Source: JBPRGG01 sp051418075
GTDB lineage: Bacteria; Bacteroidota; Bacteroidia; Cytophagales; Cyclobacteriaceae
DNA length: 64,000 bases
Assembly: GCA_051418075.1 (NCBI GenBank)
Contig: JBPRGG010000025.1
Location: forward strand, 62,001 to 126,000
Reading direction: 5' to 3'
In this document: piece after piece, positions 8,686 to 16,394 of the stretch
How positions within the stretch are numbered: position 1 is the stretch's first letter
How the letters are laid out: every line of letters starts with the position of its first letter
Program-made: the position numbers and the translations under genes
The notes under the pieces: generated by a model
What the model was told of the DNA's origin: nothing
Databases searched by the model: none
Seen by the model: only the letters and a program-made list of their open reading frames with translations

Positions 8686-9864
8686 TTAATTCATACAATT
8701 AATAAGAATTTTACAAGCTTCTTCTATTTCAGCTTCTGAAATAATCAATGGAGGAGCAATACGCATGGCATTATCACAATAAAGGAACCAGTCAGTAATC
8801 ACTCCATTTTGTATGGCTTTATCAATCACAGGTTTTAGTATTTCGAATGATTCAAATTCAACGGCCATCATCAGCCCTTTGTGACGTATGGATTTTATTT
8901 TCGGGTGTTTTAAAAAATTTTTAAATAATTGGGCCTTGACTTCTGCCTGCTGATACAATTTTTCTGCTTGTATTACTTTTAAAGTGGCCAAAGAAGCAGA
9001 TGCACTCACAGGGTGCCCCCCGAATGTAGTAATATGACCAAGGATAGGGTCGTTTTTTAAAACCTGCATCACCTCACGGTCAGCAATAAAAGCGCCTAAA
9101 GGCATGCCACCGCCCATACCTTTGGCACATGTCAGGATGTCAGGCAAGAGATTGAAATGTTCAAAAGCCCAAAATTTTCCGGTTCGGCCATAACCGGTCT
9201 GGATTTCATCAATGATCAACATGGTGCCGGTCTCATTGCATCTTTTCCTGACCTGTTCATAATATTCCTGGTCAGCTATCCGTACGCCTGCTTCACCCTG
9301 GATTATTTCCATAATAAAACCGGCGGTTCGGTCAGTGATCTGGTCAAGGTATGCTGGTTGTCCAAAGGGAATATGACTTACGCCAGGGAGAAGCGGACGA
9401 TAAGCTTGTTTGAATAATTCATTTCCACTTAAAGAAAGTGATCCATGGGATGATCCATGATAAGCCTGCTGGCAGGAAACCAATTCGGGTTTTCCGGTAA
9501 AACGCTTTGCCAGTTTAATAGCTCCTTCCACAGCTTCACTACCTGAATTCACAAAATAACAATTGTTTAAAGATGCGGGTAGTGTATCAGATAGATGAGA
9601 GGCCAATTGTACCTGAGGAGACTCTACAAATTCACCATAAACCATGATGTGCAGGTATTTATCTAACTGGGCTTTAATAGCTTCGATGACTTGTGGATGT
9701 CTGTGACCTAGGTTGCTAACCCCAATGCCGGAGATAAGGTCTATGTACTTTTTTCCATCAGGACCGAAAAGATAAATGCCCTGAGCACTTTCAATTTCTA
9801 CCATCAGGGGAAAGTCTGTGGTATGAGCCAGATGGTTAAGAAAAAGTTGCCGGTTGGTAAGCAT
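8686..9864 (-). CDS. Class-III PLP aminotransferase (acetylornithine/ornithine aminotransferase-like)
   Basis: Transfers an amino group between an omega-amino donor and a keto acid, with PLP. The 392-aa protein shows NSGSEAVEGAIKLAKRF, the substrate/PLP motif AYHGSSHGSLSLSG, the PLP-ring aspartate in LIIDEIQTGYGRTGK (around residues 217-230) and Lys248 in CAKGMGGGMPLGAF as the Schiff-base lysine. It lies 8 bases after rpiB, probably on the same transcript, and away from arginine genes, so the substrate is not assigned. Many Bacteroidota carry a generic 'aspartate aminotransferase family' copy like this. Confidence 0.88.
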   Translation of the reverse strand: MLTNRQLFLNHLAHTTDFPLMVEIESAQGIYLFGPDGKKYIDLISGIGVSNLGHRHPQVIEAIKAQLDKYLHIMVYGEFVESPQVQLASHLSDTLPASLNNCYFVNSGSEAVEGAIKLAKRFTGKPELVSCQQAYHGSSHGSLSLSGNELFKQAYRPLLPGVSHIPFGQPAYLDQITDRTAGFIMEIIQGEAGVRIADQEYYEQVRKRCNETGTMLIIDEIQTGYGRTGKFWAFEHFNLLPDILTCAKGMGGGMPLGAFIADREVMQVLKNDPILGHITTFGGHPVSASASLATLKVIQAEKLYQQAEVKAQLFKNFLKHPKIKSIRHKGLMMAVEFESFEILKPVIDKAIQNGVITDWFLYCDNAMRIAPPLIISEAEIEEACKILINCMN

Positions 9865-9872
9865 ATTTCATC

Positions 9873-10382
9873 CTAAAGATGTTTATTGCTTTCTTTCATT
9901 TCTAAAGCAATGATTTTGGCCAGCCTGCGCTTGTGTCGCTCGGCACCACTAAACCGGGCTGCCAGAAAGGTTTTTACGATTTCATAGGCATGAGCATGCC
10001 CAATTACCCTTCCTCCCAAACAGATCATATTCATGTCATCATCTTCTACGCCCTGCCTGGCCGAAAAAACTTCATTGATAATGGCAGCCCTGGTACCAAT
10101 GACCTTGTTGGCAGCAATACAGGCACCTACACCACTACCACATACAGCAATGGCTTTTTCCACTTCCTGATTAGCCACTGCAGAAGCCAGGGGAATCACA
10201 TAATCCGGGTAATCATCTTTCTCATCCAATTGATAAGCTCCATAATCTTTAACCTCAAATCCCAGGGATTTCAGCAATATGGAAATTTTCTCCTTAAGTT
10301 CAAATCCTCCGTGATCAGCGGCAATTCCTACATTCATTTCTTGAAAATTTAAAATATTTTGTTTTTTAGGGCAATAATACAA
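9873..10382 (-). CDS. rpiB: Ribose-5-phosphate isomerase B
   Basis: Interconverts ribose 5-phosphate and ribulose 5-phosphate in the pentose phosphate pathway. The ADHGGFELKE motif, the catalytic cysteine in CGSGVGACIAANK, and NMICLGGRVIG are RpiB hallmarks. The longest frame starts at 10382, but an ATG at 10337 (MNVGIAADHGG) gives 154 aa, the normal family length; I favour that start because the 15 extra residues are low-complexity. The aminotransferase gene follows 8 bases downstream. Confidence 0.93.
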   Translation of the reverse strand: MYYCPKKQNILNFQEMNVGIAADHGGFELKEKISILLKSLGFEVKDYGAYQLDEKDDYPDYVIPLASAVANQEVEKAIAVCGSGVGACIAANKVIGTRAAIINEVFSARQGVEDDDMNMICLGGRVIGHAHAYEIVKTFLAARFSGAERHKRRLAKIIALEMKESNKHL

Positions 10383-10621
10383 AAATTTAAAAAAGTATGA
10401 ACCTTATTTTAATAAAATAAATTATGATCAGGTCAATTAACCTACCTTTGTATTGCTACTGATTTTGTTTAATTAATGATCAGGTTTGTTTTAGCTGTCA
10501 AAAGTATAATATAAGCTCTCAATTTCTGCCGATTCAATCACTTTCAACAACTGTTAAACTATTTGATTATCCAATTATGTCCATATTGAGAACCTGATTG
10601 CCTCAGAAAAAATGTCCGCAG

Positions 10622-11338
10622 TCAATTAGGATTTCTGAGATTATTGTAGCTTTTCTGATCATTTACAGTGCTAAGTCGGTATAAATCAGCTTTTTCCTGG
10701 GGGATAACCTTTAAAACATTGGCCAAAACCAGTAAAATTAACGTTCTGGAGGCTTGATATTGATTAAGACTGGCTACCTGGGCAAATTGCTTTACTGTGA
10801 TGAAATCATGTTGATCCAGGTATTCCATTAAAAGCTTTTCCTTGTCGCCAAAATTAAATTTAATATCCTTTTTCTTTCTGCTTCGACGAAGGATTTCCCT
10901 GATCTCACGACTAGCCTGAATACTTTTATCCTTAACCCGGACATAAGCTTTGCCTTTTTTCATTTCCAGGTTTTCCAGAACAAAATGAGGTTTCCTGGCA
11001 CTTTCATAGATGGTATAATTAATGATGGATTTTTTTTTATTCAACTTTACTATTTCAGCCCTGTAGTTTATTTTTGGACGGCAATATTTGGAAATGGCTT
11101 GTTCCAGAACAAATTGATCTTCTTCGGCAAATTTTAAACCATCTATGCTGCCATTATCATCTACTCCAATCAGTAATGTCCCACCCTGAGTGTTAGCAAA
11201 TGCAACAATTTCTCTAACAATTTTTTCAGGAAAGGAAACCTTTTTTTTGAATTCAAGCTGAACATGTTCCCCTTCACTTACCACTGATTTTATCTCCTGA
11301 ATAGTCATCCCTTTTGTGTTCTTTTTCGGAAGAAACAA
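10622..11338 (-). CDS. AlbA_2 (Schlafen-like) putative ATP/nucleic-acid-binding protein
   Basis: A 238-aa protein whose first ~150 residues fit the AlbA_2 domain (formerly called divergent AAA): EGEHVQLEFKKKV, IVREIVAFANTQGG and LLIGVDDNG are the recognisable blocks. The C-terminal part (about 165-230) looks like a winged-helix or HTH segment (VKQFAQVASLNQYQASRTL). A likelier start is the ATG at 11308 (MTIQEIKSV). It is the third gene of a tight minus-strand series, 21 bases after the MoxR-like gene. A regulatory or nucleic-acid role is inference. Confidence 0.75.
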   Translation of the reverse strand: MFLPKKNTKGMTIQEIKSVVSEGEHVQLEFKKKVSFPEKIVREIVAFANTQGGTLLIGVDDNGSIDGLKFAEEDQFVLEQAISKYCRPKINYRAEIVKLNKKKSIINYTIYESARKPHFVLENLEMKKGKAYVRVKDKSIQASREIREILRRSRKKKDIKFNFGDKEKLLMEYLDQHDFITVKQFAQVASLNQYQASRTLILLVLANVLKVIPQEKADLYRLSTVNDQKSYNNLRNPN

Positions 11339-11359
11339 ATTTAAAAAATAGTCTGCTAC

Positions 11360-12886
11360 TTAATAATTATTAAAATCTAGATCCTGGTCGTCGGGATCAG
11401 ACATATTGAACATGCTACTAAGCAGGTCCTTAAACAGATGGCCGGTAGAAATTTTATTTTTACTAAGCAAGCTGTATTCAGCCAATCCATGCAGGGCAAA
11501 TTCCATCAGGAAATATTTTGTGTCATTATCAATACCACTGTGATATTTTTCCACCATTTCTCTTAGTCCGGGTACCTTCAACAGAGTCTTCTGATAGTTT
11601 TGATTGCTCATATCATTCAGGATTTCAGCTGTATTTCCATTTTCAAACCAATCAATTACAGGCTTGTAAGGACTTTTATCCTTTTGACTTTTTCTCAGTT
11701 CCTCTGGATTAGGAAAATATTTAATAAATTGAGTTCTGATGGCTTTACCCACCAAATTATGGGCAACAATGCCTGGCCCTTCCTGTTCCCCTTCGTATAC
11801 CAGTTCCACTTTTCCAGTGATGGCAGGTATCACCCCAATAAAATCAGCAATGCGAATAAACGTTTTTTTGTCCTGATTTAACAGGGACCTTCTTTCGGCT
11901 GCACTATACAGGTTTTCAAAAGCAGATATGGATAAACGGGCAGATACACCACTTTTAGCATCTACATATTCGCTTTGCCGGGCCTCAAAAGCCAATTGTT
12001 CCACCAGGTCCCGGGCAATTTCATTGACTGATATGGTACTGGATTGTAGCTGATTGATTCTGGCCTCTTGCTGGGTGATTTTTTTACTTACTTCAATATT
12101 ATGAGGGTAATGGGTAATGATCTGGCTGTCTATTCTGTCTTTTAGGGGCGTAACAATGCTGCCCCGATTGGTATAATCTTCCGGGTTCGCAGTGAAAACA
12201 AATTGAATATCCAGGGGCAGTCTGATCTTAAAGCCCCTGATTTGTATATCTCCTTCCTGAAGTATATTGAATAAAGCTACTTGTATTCGTGCTTGCAGGT
12301 CAGGGATTTCATTAATCACAAAAATACAACGGTGGGACCTGGGCAACAGCCCGTAGTGGATAACCCGTTCATCAGAATAGGGTAATTTCAAAGAAGCGGC
12401 TTTAATTGGATCTACATCACCCACCAGATCTGCTACAGAAACATCCGGTGTAGCCAGCTTTTCAGTATATCTTTCCCAGCGATGCATCCACCTGATAGGA
12501 GTATGATCACCATGTTCTTGAATCAGATCAGCTCCATAACGAGAGATAGGATGGAGGGGGTCATCATTGAGTTCAGCATTTTCCAATACCGGAATATGTT
12601 CATCCAGCAGATTGACCATCATTCTGGCCATTTTGGTTTTAGCCTGCCCCCTTAACCCCAACAGGCTTATATTGTGTCGGGAAAGAATGGCCCTTTCAAA
12701 ATCCGGTATTACCGTTTCTTCATAGCCCCAGATGCCTTCAAACACTTTTTCCTTGTTGCGGAGGCGTTTGATCAAGTTATGCCTTAATTCATCTTTAATG
12801 GAAGCAGGTTGATAGCCTGTAGCTTTTAACTCGCCTAATGTCCTTATTTTCAGTAGTTTGGAAGGAGGAATATCTTTATAGTTCAT
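11360..12886 (-). CDS. MoxR/magnesium-chelatase-I-like AAA+ ATPase
   Basis: A 508-aa AAA+ protein, probably a chaperone-like ATPase working with the VWA protein encoded just upstream. Walker A is GLRGQAKTK at residues 77-85. The Walker B position reads IFVINEIPDL (Asn192-Glu193), so the usual aspartate is Asn. Then come GDIQIRGFKIRLPLDIQF and FTANPEDYTNRGSI, close to ChlI/BchI sequences, and PLKDRIDSQI. No ChlH/BchH partner is in the window, so chlorophyll synthesis is not implied. Downstream of the VWA gene by 33 bases. Confidence 0.85.
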   Translation of the reverse strand: MNYKDIPPSKLLKIRTLGELKATGYQPASIKDELRHNLIKRLRNKEKVFEGIWGYEETVIPDFERAILSRHNISLLGLRGQAKTKMARMMVNLLDEHIPVLENAELNDDPLHPISRYGADLIQEHGDHTPIRWMHRWERYTEKLATPDVSVADLVGDVDPIKAASLKLPYSDERVIHYGLLPRSHRCIFVINEIPDLQARIQVALFNILQEGDIQIRGFKIRLPLDIQFVFTANPEDYTNRGSIVTPLKDRIDSQIITHYPHNIEVSKKITQQEARINQLQSSTISVNEIARDLVEQLAFEARQSEYVDAKSGVSARLSISAFENLYSAAERRSLLNQDKKTFIRIADFIGVIPAITGKVELVYEGEQEGPGIVAHNLVGKAIRTQFIKYFPNPEELRKSQKDKSPYKPVIDWFENGNTAEILNDMSNQNYQKTLLKVPGLREMVEKYHSGIDNDTKYFLMEFALHGLAEYSLLSKNKISTGHLFKDLLSSMFNMSDPDDQDLDFNNY

Positions 12887-12919
12887 GCTCTTTTAGTAAT
12901 TCTTTGCTTTAGTTTAAGA

Positions 12920-14017
12920 TTAAAATCTTTTTCTTCTGTTGCGTCTGTAATCTTCAAAAATCAAATCTCCCAATCCCTTCAAACTGCTGTAGTAGGCATT
13001 GCCATTATTGACTTCAGTAAATTCTTTTACAAACTTTTTAAGGTAAGGGTCTGAGGCAATCATAAAAGTAGTAACCGGTATTTTCAACCGCCGGCATTGT
13101 GCAGCCAGATTTAAGGTTTTATTTAATATTTTACTGTCCAGACCAAAACTGTTTTTGTAATACTTGATACCTTTTTTTATGCAGGTGGGCTTGCCATCTG
13201 TAATCATAAAGATTTGCTTATTCTGATTTTTTTGACGACGCAGGATATCCATGGCCAATTCCAGACCGGCTACCGTATTAGTATGATATGGGCCTACCTT
13301 TAGATAAGGCAGATCCTTGATCTCTATTTGCCAGGCATCATTACCAAACACTAAAATATCCAGAGTGTCTTTGGGATACTTTTTCGTAATTAATTCAGCC
13401 AAAGCCATGGCCACTGTTTTGGCAGGCGTGATACGGTCTTCTCCATAAAGGATCATGGAGTGTGAAATATCAATCATCAAAACAGTGGAAGTCTGGGTCT
13501 TGAATTCGGTTTCTACAACTTCAAGATCATTCTCAGTAAGCATGAACCGGGAGATGCCCTGATTGATCTGGGCATTTCTGATAGAGTCCGTCATGGCAAT
13601 CTGGTCAAAAGTATCTCCAAATTGAAAATTTCTCCGGTCTGCTCCCAATTCTTCACCTAAACCATTGTAATTGGTTTGATGGTGGCCTTTTTTGGTTTTT
13701 TTTAATTTGCCAAATATCTCTTCCAGGGCATTTCGCCTGATCTTTTGCTCAGATTTAGCTGAGATTTTAAAACTACCGGTTTTGTTATCTTCGGTTAAAT
13801 ATCCCTTCTTTTTTAGTTCTTCAATGAAGTCCCCCATTCCATAATCTTCGCTGGTTAGATTATATTGCTGATCCAACTCGTTCATCCAATGTAAGGTTTC
13901 AGAAACATCGCCTGAAGTAATAACTGATAATTGAAGAAATATTTTTAAAAGGTTCTCGAAATTACTTTGTTGATTCTGTACCTGAGGGATAAATTTAGAG
14001 AACTTGTATCCACGCAT
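12920..14017 (-). CDS. VWA-domain protein, partner of MoxR-like ATPase
   Basis: A 365-aa cytosolic protein with a von Willebrand factor A domain over about residues 175-365. The metal-ion-dependent adhesion site is intact: DISHS at residues 183-187 (DxSxS), a following conserved threonine region and ITDGKP later. The N-terminal half is charged and helical. It is the first gene of VWA, MoxR-like ATPase, AlbA_2 on the minus strand. MoxR-VWA pairs are known to act in metal insertion or complex assembly; the client here is unknown. Confidence 0.83.
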   Translation of the reverse strand: MRGYKFSKFIPQVQNQQSNFENLLKIFLQLSVITSGDVSETLHWMNELDQQYNLTSEDYGMGDFIEELKKKGYLTEDNKTGSFKISAKSEQKIRRNALEEIFGKLKKTKKGHHQTNYNGLGEELGADRRNFQFGDTFDQIAMTDSIRNAQINQGISRFMLTENDLEVVETEFKTQTSTVLMIDISHSMILYGEDRITPAKTVAMALAELITKKYPKDTLDILVFGNDAWQIEIKDLPYLKVGPYHTNTVAGLELAMDILRRQKNQNKQIFMITDGKPTCIKKGIKYYKNSFGLDSKILNKTLNLAAQCRRLKIPVTTFMIASDPYLKKFVKEFTEVNNGNAYYSSLKGLGDLIFEDYRRNRRKRF

Positions 14018-14260
14018 CTGAGGTTTGTTTTATTTTGCACCAATAACATTAACTATAGTAAACTGTTAAAACAATGTACCTGACCTATAAACTGATTAAG
14101 GTATTACAATTGTTTTAGATAAAATTATAATTTATTAAATACTTATGTAAGAATTTCTGTTTTTCTCTCGTTGGTTTATAAACGAAATACAAGAAATTTA
14201 CACATGTATAAAACAAAATATATTGATTAATTGTAATTTTTCTCAAAAGTCTATCACGAT

Positions 14261-14413
14261 ATGAAAAAGATACTTGCCTTTATATTTGCGCTTTCCATGA
14301 TAGCTGTCTCGGGCTGCACTTACAGAACCTGCCCTACTTATACTCAGGAACGGGATCAGGATCAGACAGAAATGGTAAAGTTGCCATCAAACGGATCAGA
14401 AAGGGAGATCTAA
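14261..14413 (+). CDS. Small putative lipoprotein, 50 aa
   Basis: A short reading frame that begins MKKILAFIFALSMIAVSGCT, a clear signal peptide ending in a lipobox (VSGC, lipidated Cys19). The mature part is about 32 residues, charged and rich in Gln, Asp and Glu, with CTYRTCPTYTQE at its start. Its stop overlaps the 3' end of the convergent epimerase-like gene by 4 bases. No family recognised. Small lipoproteins of this shape are common in Bacteroidota; expression is inferred only from the signal peptide. Confidence 0.6.
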   Translation: MKKILAFIFALSMIAVSGCTYRTCPTYTQERDQDQTEMVKLPSNGSEREI

Positions 14414-15225
14414 AACTTCAGTGGGTCAGGATGTCTAAATTGGTAAGATAAAACTTTTTGCAGCTTTCCTGAATCCACAATTTTATATTTAGTTTCAATT
14501 GCGGAGTTATCTGCATTTACCTCTTGGTCGATAAATACCCTTCTTAAAGGATGCTTGGGTGCCACCAGGTTGAATATTTCATTCCGGATATTTGTTTTAA
14601 TCAATTGAACTATAATGGATATTACATCATCCCTGTGAATATAATTTACTGGGGTGTCAGGATTACTGCGCATTTTTGTACCGGAAACTTTGCCCCCGGC
14701 TTTTAAATAGGAAAGGAACCTTTTCGGATTGCGATCATAACCCATTAAACCACCACACCTTAAGATATTATAGCTGATCCCTGAATTTATAATCAATTTT
14801 TCTGCCTCCAGAATAGCTCTTTGCCTGCCATTTTGAGGGTCTAACTGATCTTCTTCCCTGGCAGTTTGATTTTGTTCCGGATATACTGAGGTGGAACTAA
14901 TAAAAATGATTTCTTGTACAGGACTGGTTTTACAATATGACAAAATATGCCGGACTTGTTGGGGATGGAAGGAGGGTGATTTCTGCCTGGTTTGAGGAGG
15001 AATATTGATGATCAGCAATGAAGATTGGAAGAAATCCTGAAATGATGATTGATCAGGTTCAGGATCAAGTTTGATTAGGAAAGGCTCAACAGATACTTTT
15101 TTTAATAACCCGATCTTTTCAAATGTAGTAGTGCTGCCTTTTACCTGATAGCCTTGCTCAACCAAAGCCTGAGCCAAGGGAAAACCCAGCCATCCACAGC
15201 CTAAAACACTGATGCTAAAGCTCAT
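14410..15225 (-). CDS. NAD(P)-binding epimerase/dehydratase-like protein (YeeZ-type)
   Basis: A 271-aa Rossmann-fold protein related to extended short-chain dehydrogenases. The dinucleotide-binding N-terminus reads SVLGCGWLGFPLAQAL (GxGxxG pattern), and FISSTSVYPEQN contains the conserved serine region, but no clear YxxxK follows. This arrangement matches the YeeZ/ActC-like group, whose reaction is undefined. Its start overlaps the end of bshA by 11 bases, so it is translated from the same message. Confidence 0.75.
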   Translation of the reverse strand: MSFSISVLGCGWLGFPLAQALVEQGYQVKGSTTTFEKIGLLKKVSVEPFLIKLDPEPDQSSFQDFFQSSLLIINIPPQTRQKSPSFHPQQVRHILSYCKTSPVQEIIFISSTSVYPEQNQTAREEDQLDPQNGRQRAILEAEKLIINSGISYNILRCGGLMGYDRNPKRFLSYLKAGGKVSGTKMRSNPDTPVNYIHRDDVISIIVQLIKTNIRNEIFNLVAPKHPLRRVFIDQEVNADNSAIETKYKIVDSGKLQKVLSYQFRHPDPLKF

Positions 15226-16363
15226 AATTTAAAGCTGGTTTGCTTTGCTGAAGTATTTTCTTGTAAAATTCTTCATACAGAGGCAGGATTTTAGCTACAT
15301 CAAATTCCTTTGCCCTGTCCAGTGCATTTTTTTTGAAAACCGGTAAATTATCATTATCTAAAATATACATGGCTTTTTTGGTCATTTCTTCCTGGTCGCC
15401 CACCTTACAGAGGAAACCTGTAACCCCATCAATGTTTAATTCCGGCAATCCCCCTGCATTGGAAGAAAGCACTGGTACCTCACAAGCCATCGCTTCCAGT
15501 GCAGCCAAACCGAAGCTTTCTTTTTCTGAAGGCATAACAAAAAGATCGGATACAGATAAGACTTCTTCCACAGCATCCAGTTTGCCCAGGAATCTGATGT
15601 CATCACAAGTTCCAAGTTCCCGGCACAGGCTCTCAATTCTGTTTCTTTCCGGTCCATCTCCCACCAATAAAAGCTTAGCCGGAATTTGCTTACGGACATT
15701 GTAAAAAACCTTTACCACATCATCCACTCTTTTCACTTTCCTGAAATTAGAAGTATGTACCAGCAGTTTTTCCCCATTGGGGCAGATGGCTTTTTTGAAA
15801 TGCTCTTTTTTCTGTTTTTTAAACCGTTTAAGATCTATAAAATTCGGTATCACCTCAATTTCCTTTTCTATTTTGAAATGATCATAGGTGTCTCTTCTAA
15901 GATCAGCTGAAACCGCTGAAATACCATCAGACTGATTGATGGAAAATGTAACTACCGGCTCAAAAGATGGGTCTTTACCCACTATGGTAATATCGGTGCC
16001 ATGAAGTGTAGTGATCACAGGTACTAAAATCCCTTCGGTGGCCAGGATCTGCTTGGCCATATAAGCAGCTGAGGCATGAGGAATGGCATAGTGAACATGT
16101 AACAAATCCAGTTTTTCAAATTTTACCACATCCACAATTTTGCTGGAAAGGGCCAGTTCATAAGGTGGATAATGGAACAGGGGGTAAGTAAGAATATCTA
16201 CTTCGTGGTAGAAAAGGTTTTCATTAAAAAAATCCAATCTGAAGGGTTGGGAATAAGTGATAAAATGTACCTGATGTCCTTCTTTGGCTAATGAGTTGCC
16301 TAATTCTGTCGCCACCACCCCACTACCGCCAAAGGTGGGATAACATACAATTCCGATTTTCAT
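15215..16363 (-). CDS. bshA: N-acetyl-alpha-D-glucosaminyl L-malate synthase, bacillithiol pathway
   Basis: Joins GlcNAc from UDP-GlcNAc to L-malate, the first step of bacillithiol synthesis. The 382-aa GT4 protein opens with MKIGIVCYPTFGGSGVVATE and contains HVHYAIPHA, TTLHGTDITIVG, TSNFRKVKRV and PSEKESFGLAALEAMA, all typical of BshA. It lies between the GH3/serine hydrolase gene (31 bases upstream) and the epimerase-like gene (11-base overlap). A bacilliredoxin-like gene, ytxJ, lies elsewhere in the window, consistent with bacillithiol use. Confidence 0.93.
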   Translation of the reverse strand: MKIGIVCYPTFGGSGVVATELGNSLAKEGHQVHFITYSQPFRLDFFNENLFYHEVDILTYPLFHYPPYELALSSKIVDVVKFEKLDLLHVHYAIPHASAAYMAKQILATEGILVPVITTLHGTDITIVGKDPSFEPVVTFSINQSDGISAVSADLRRDTYDHFKIEKEIEVIPNFIDLKRFKKQKKEHFKKAICPNGEKLLVHTSNFRKVKRVDDVVKVFYNVRKQIPAKLLLVGDGPERNRIESLCRELGTCDDIRFLGKLDAVEEVLSVSDLFVMPSEKESFGLAALEAMACEVPVLSSNAGGLPELNIDGVTGFLCKVGDQEEMTKKAMYILDNDNLPVFKKNALDRAKEFDVAKILPLYEEFYKKILQQSKPALNYEL

Positions 16364-16394
16364 AAATTAATTAATTAACTTGAGCTGTTTTTGT

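Noticed and set aside
11360..12886. Magnesium chelatase subunit for chlorophyll
   Set aside because: No ChlH/BchH or pigment genes nearby; MoxR-VWA pairs are common in non-phototrophs.
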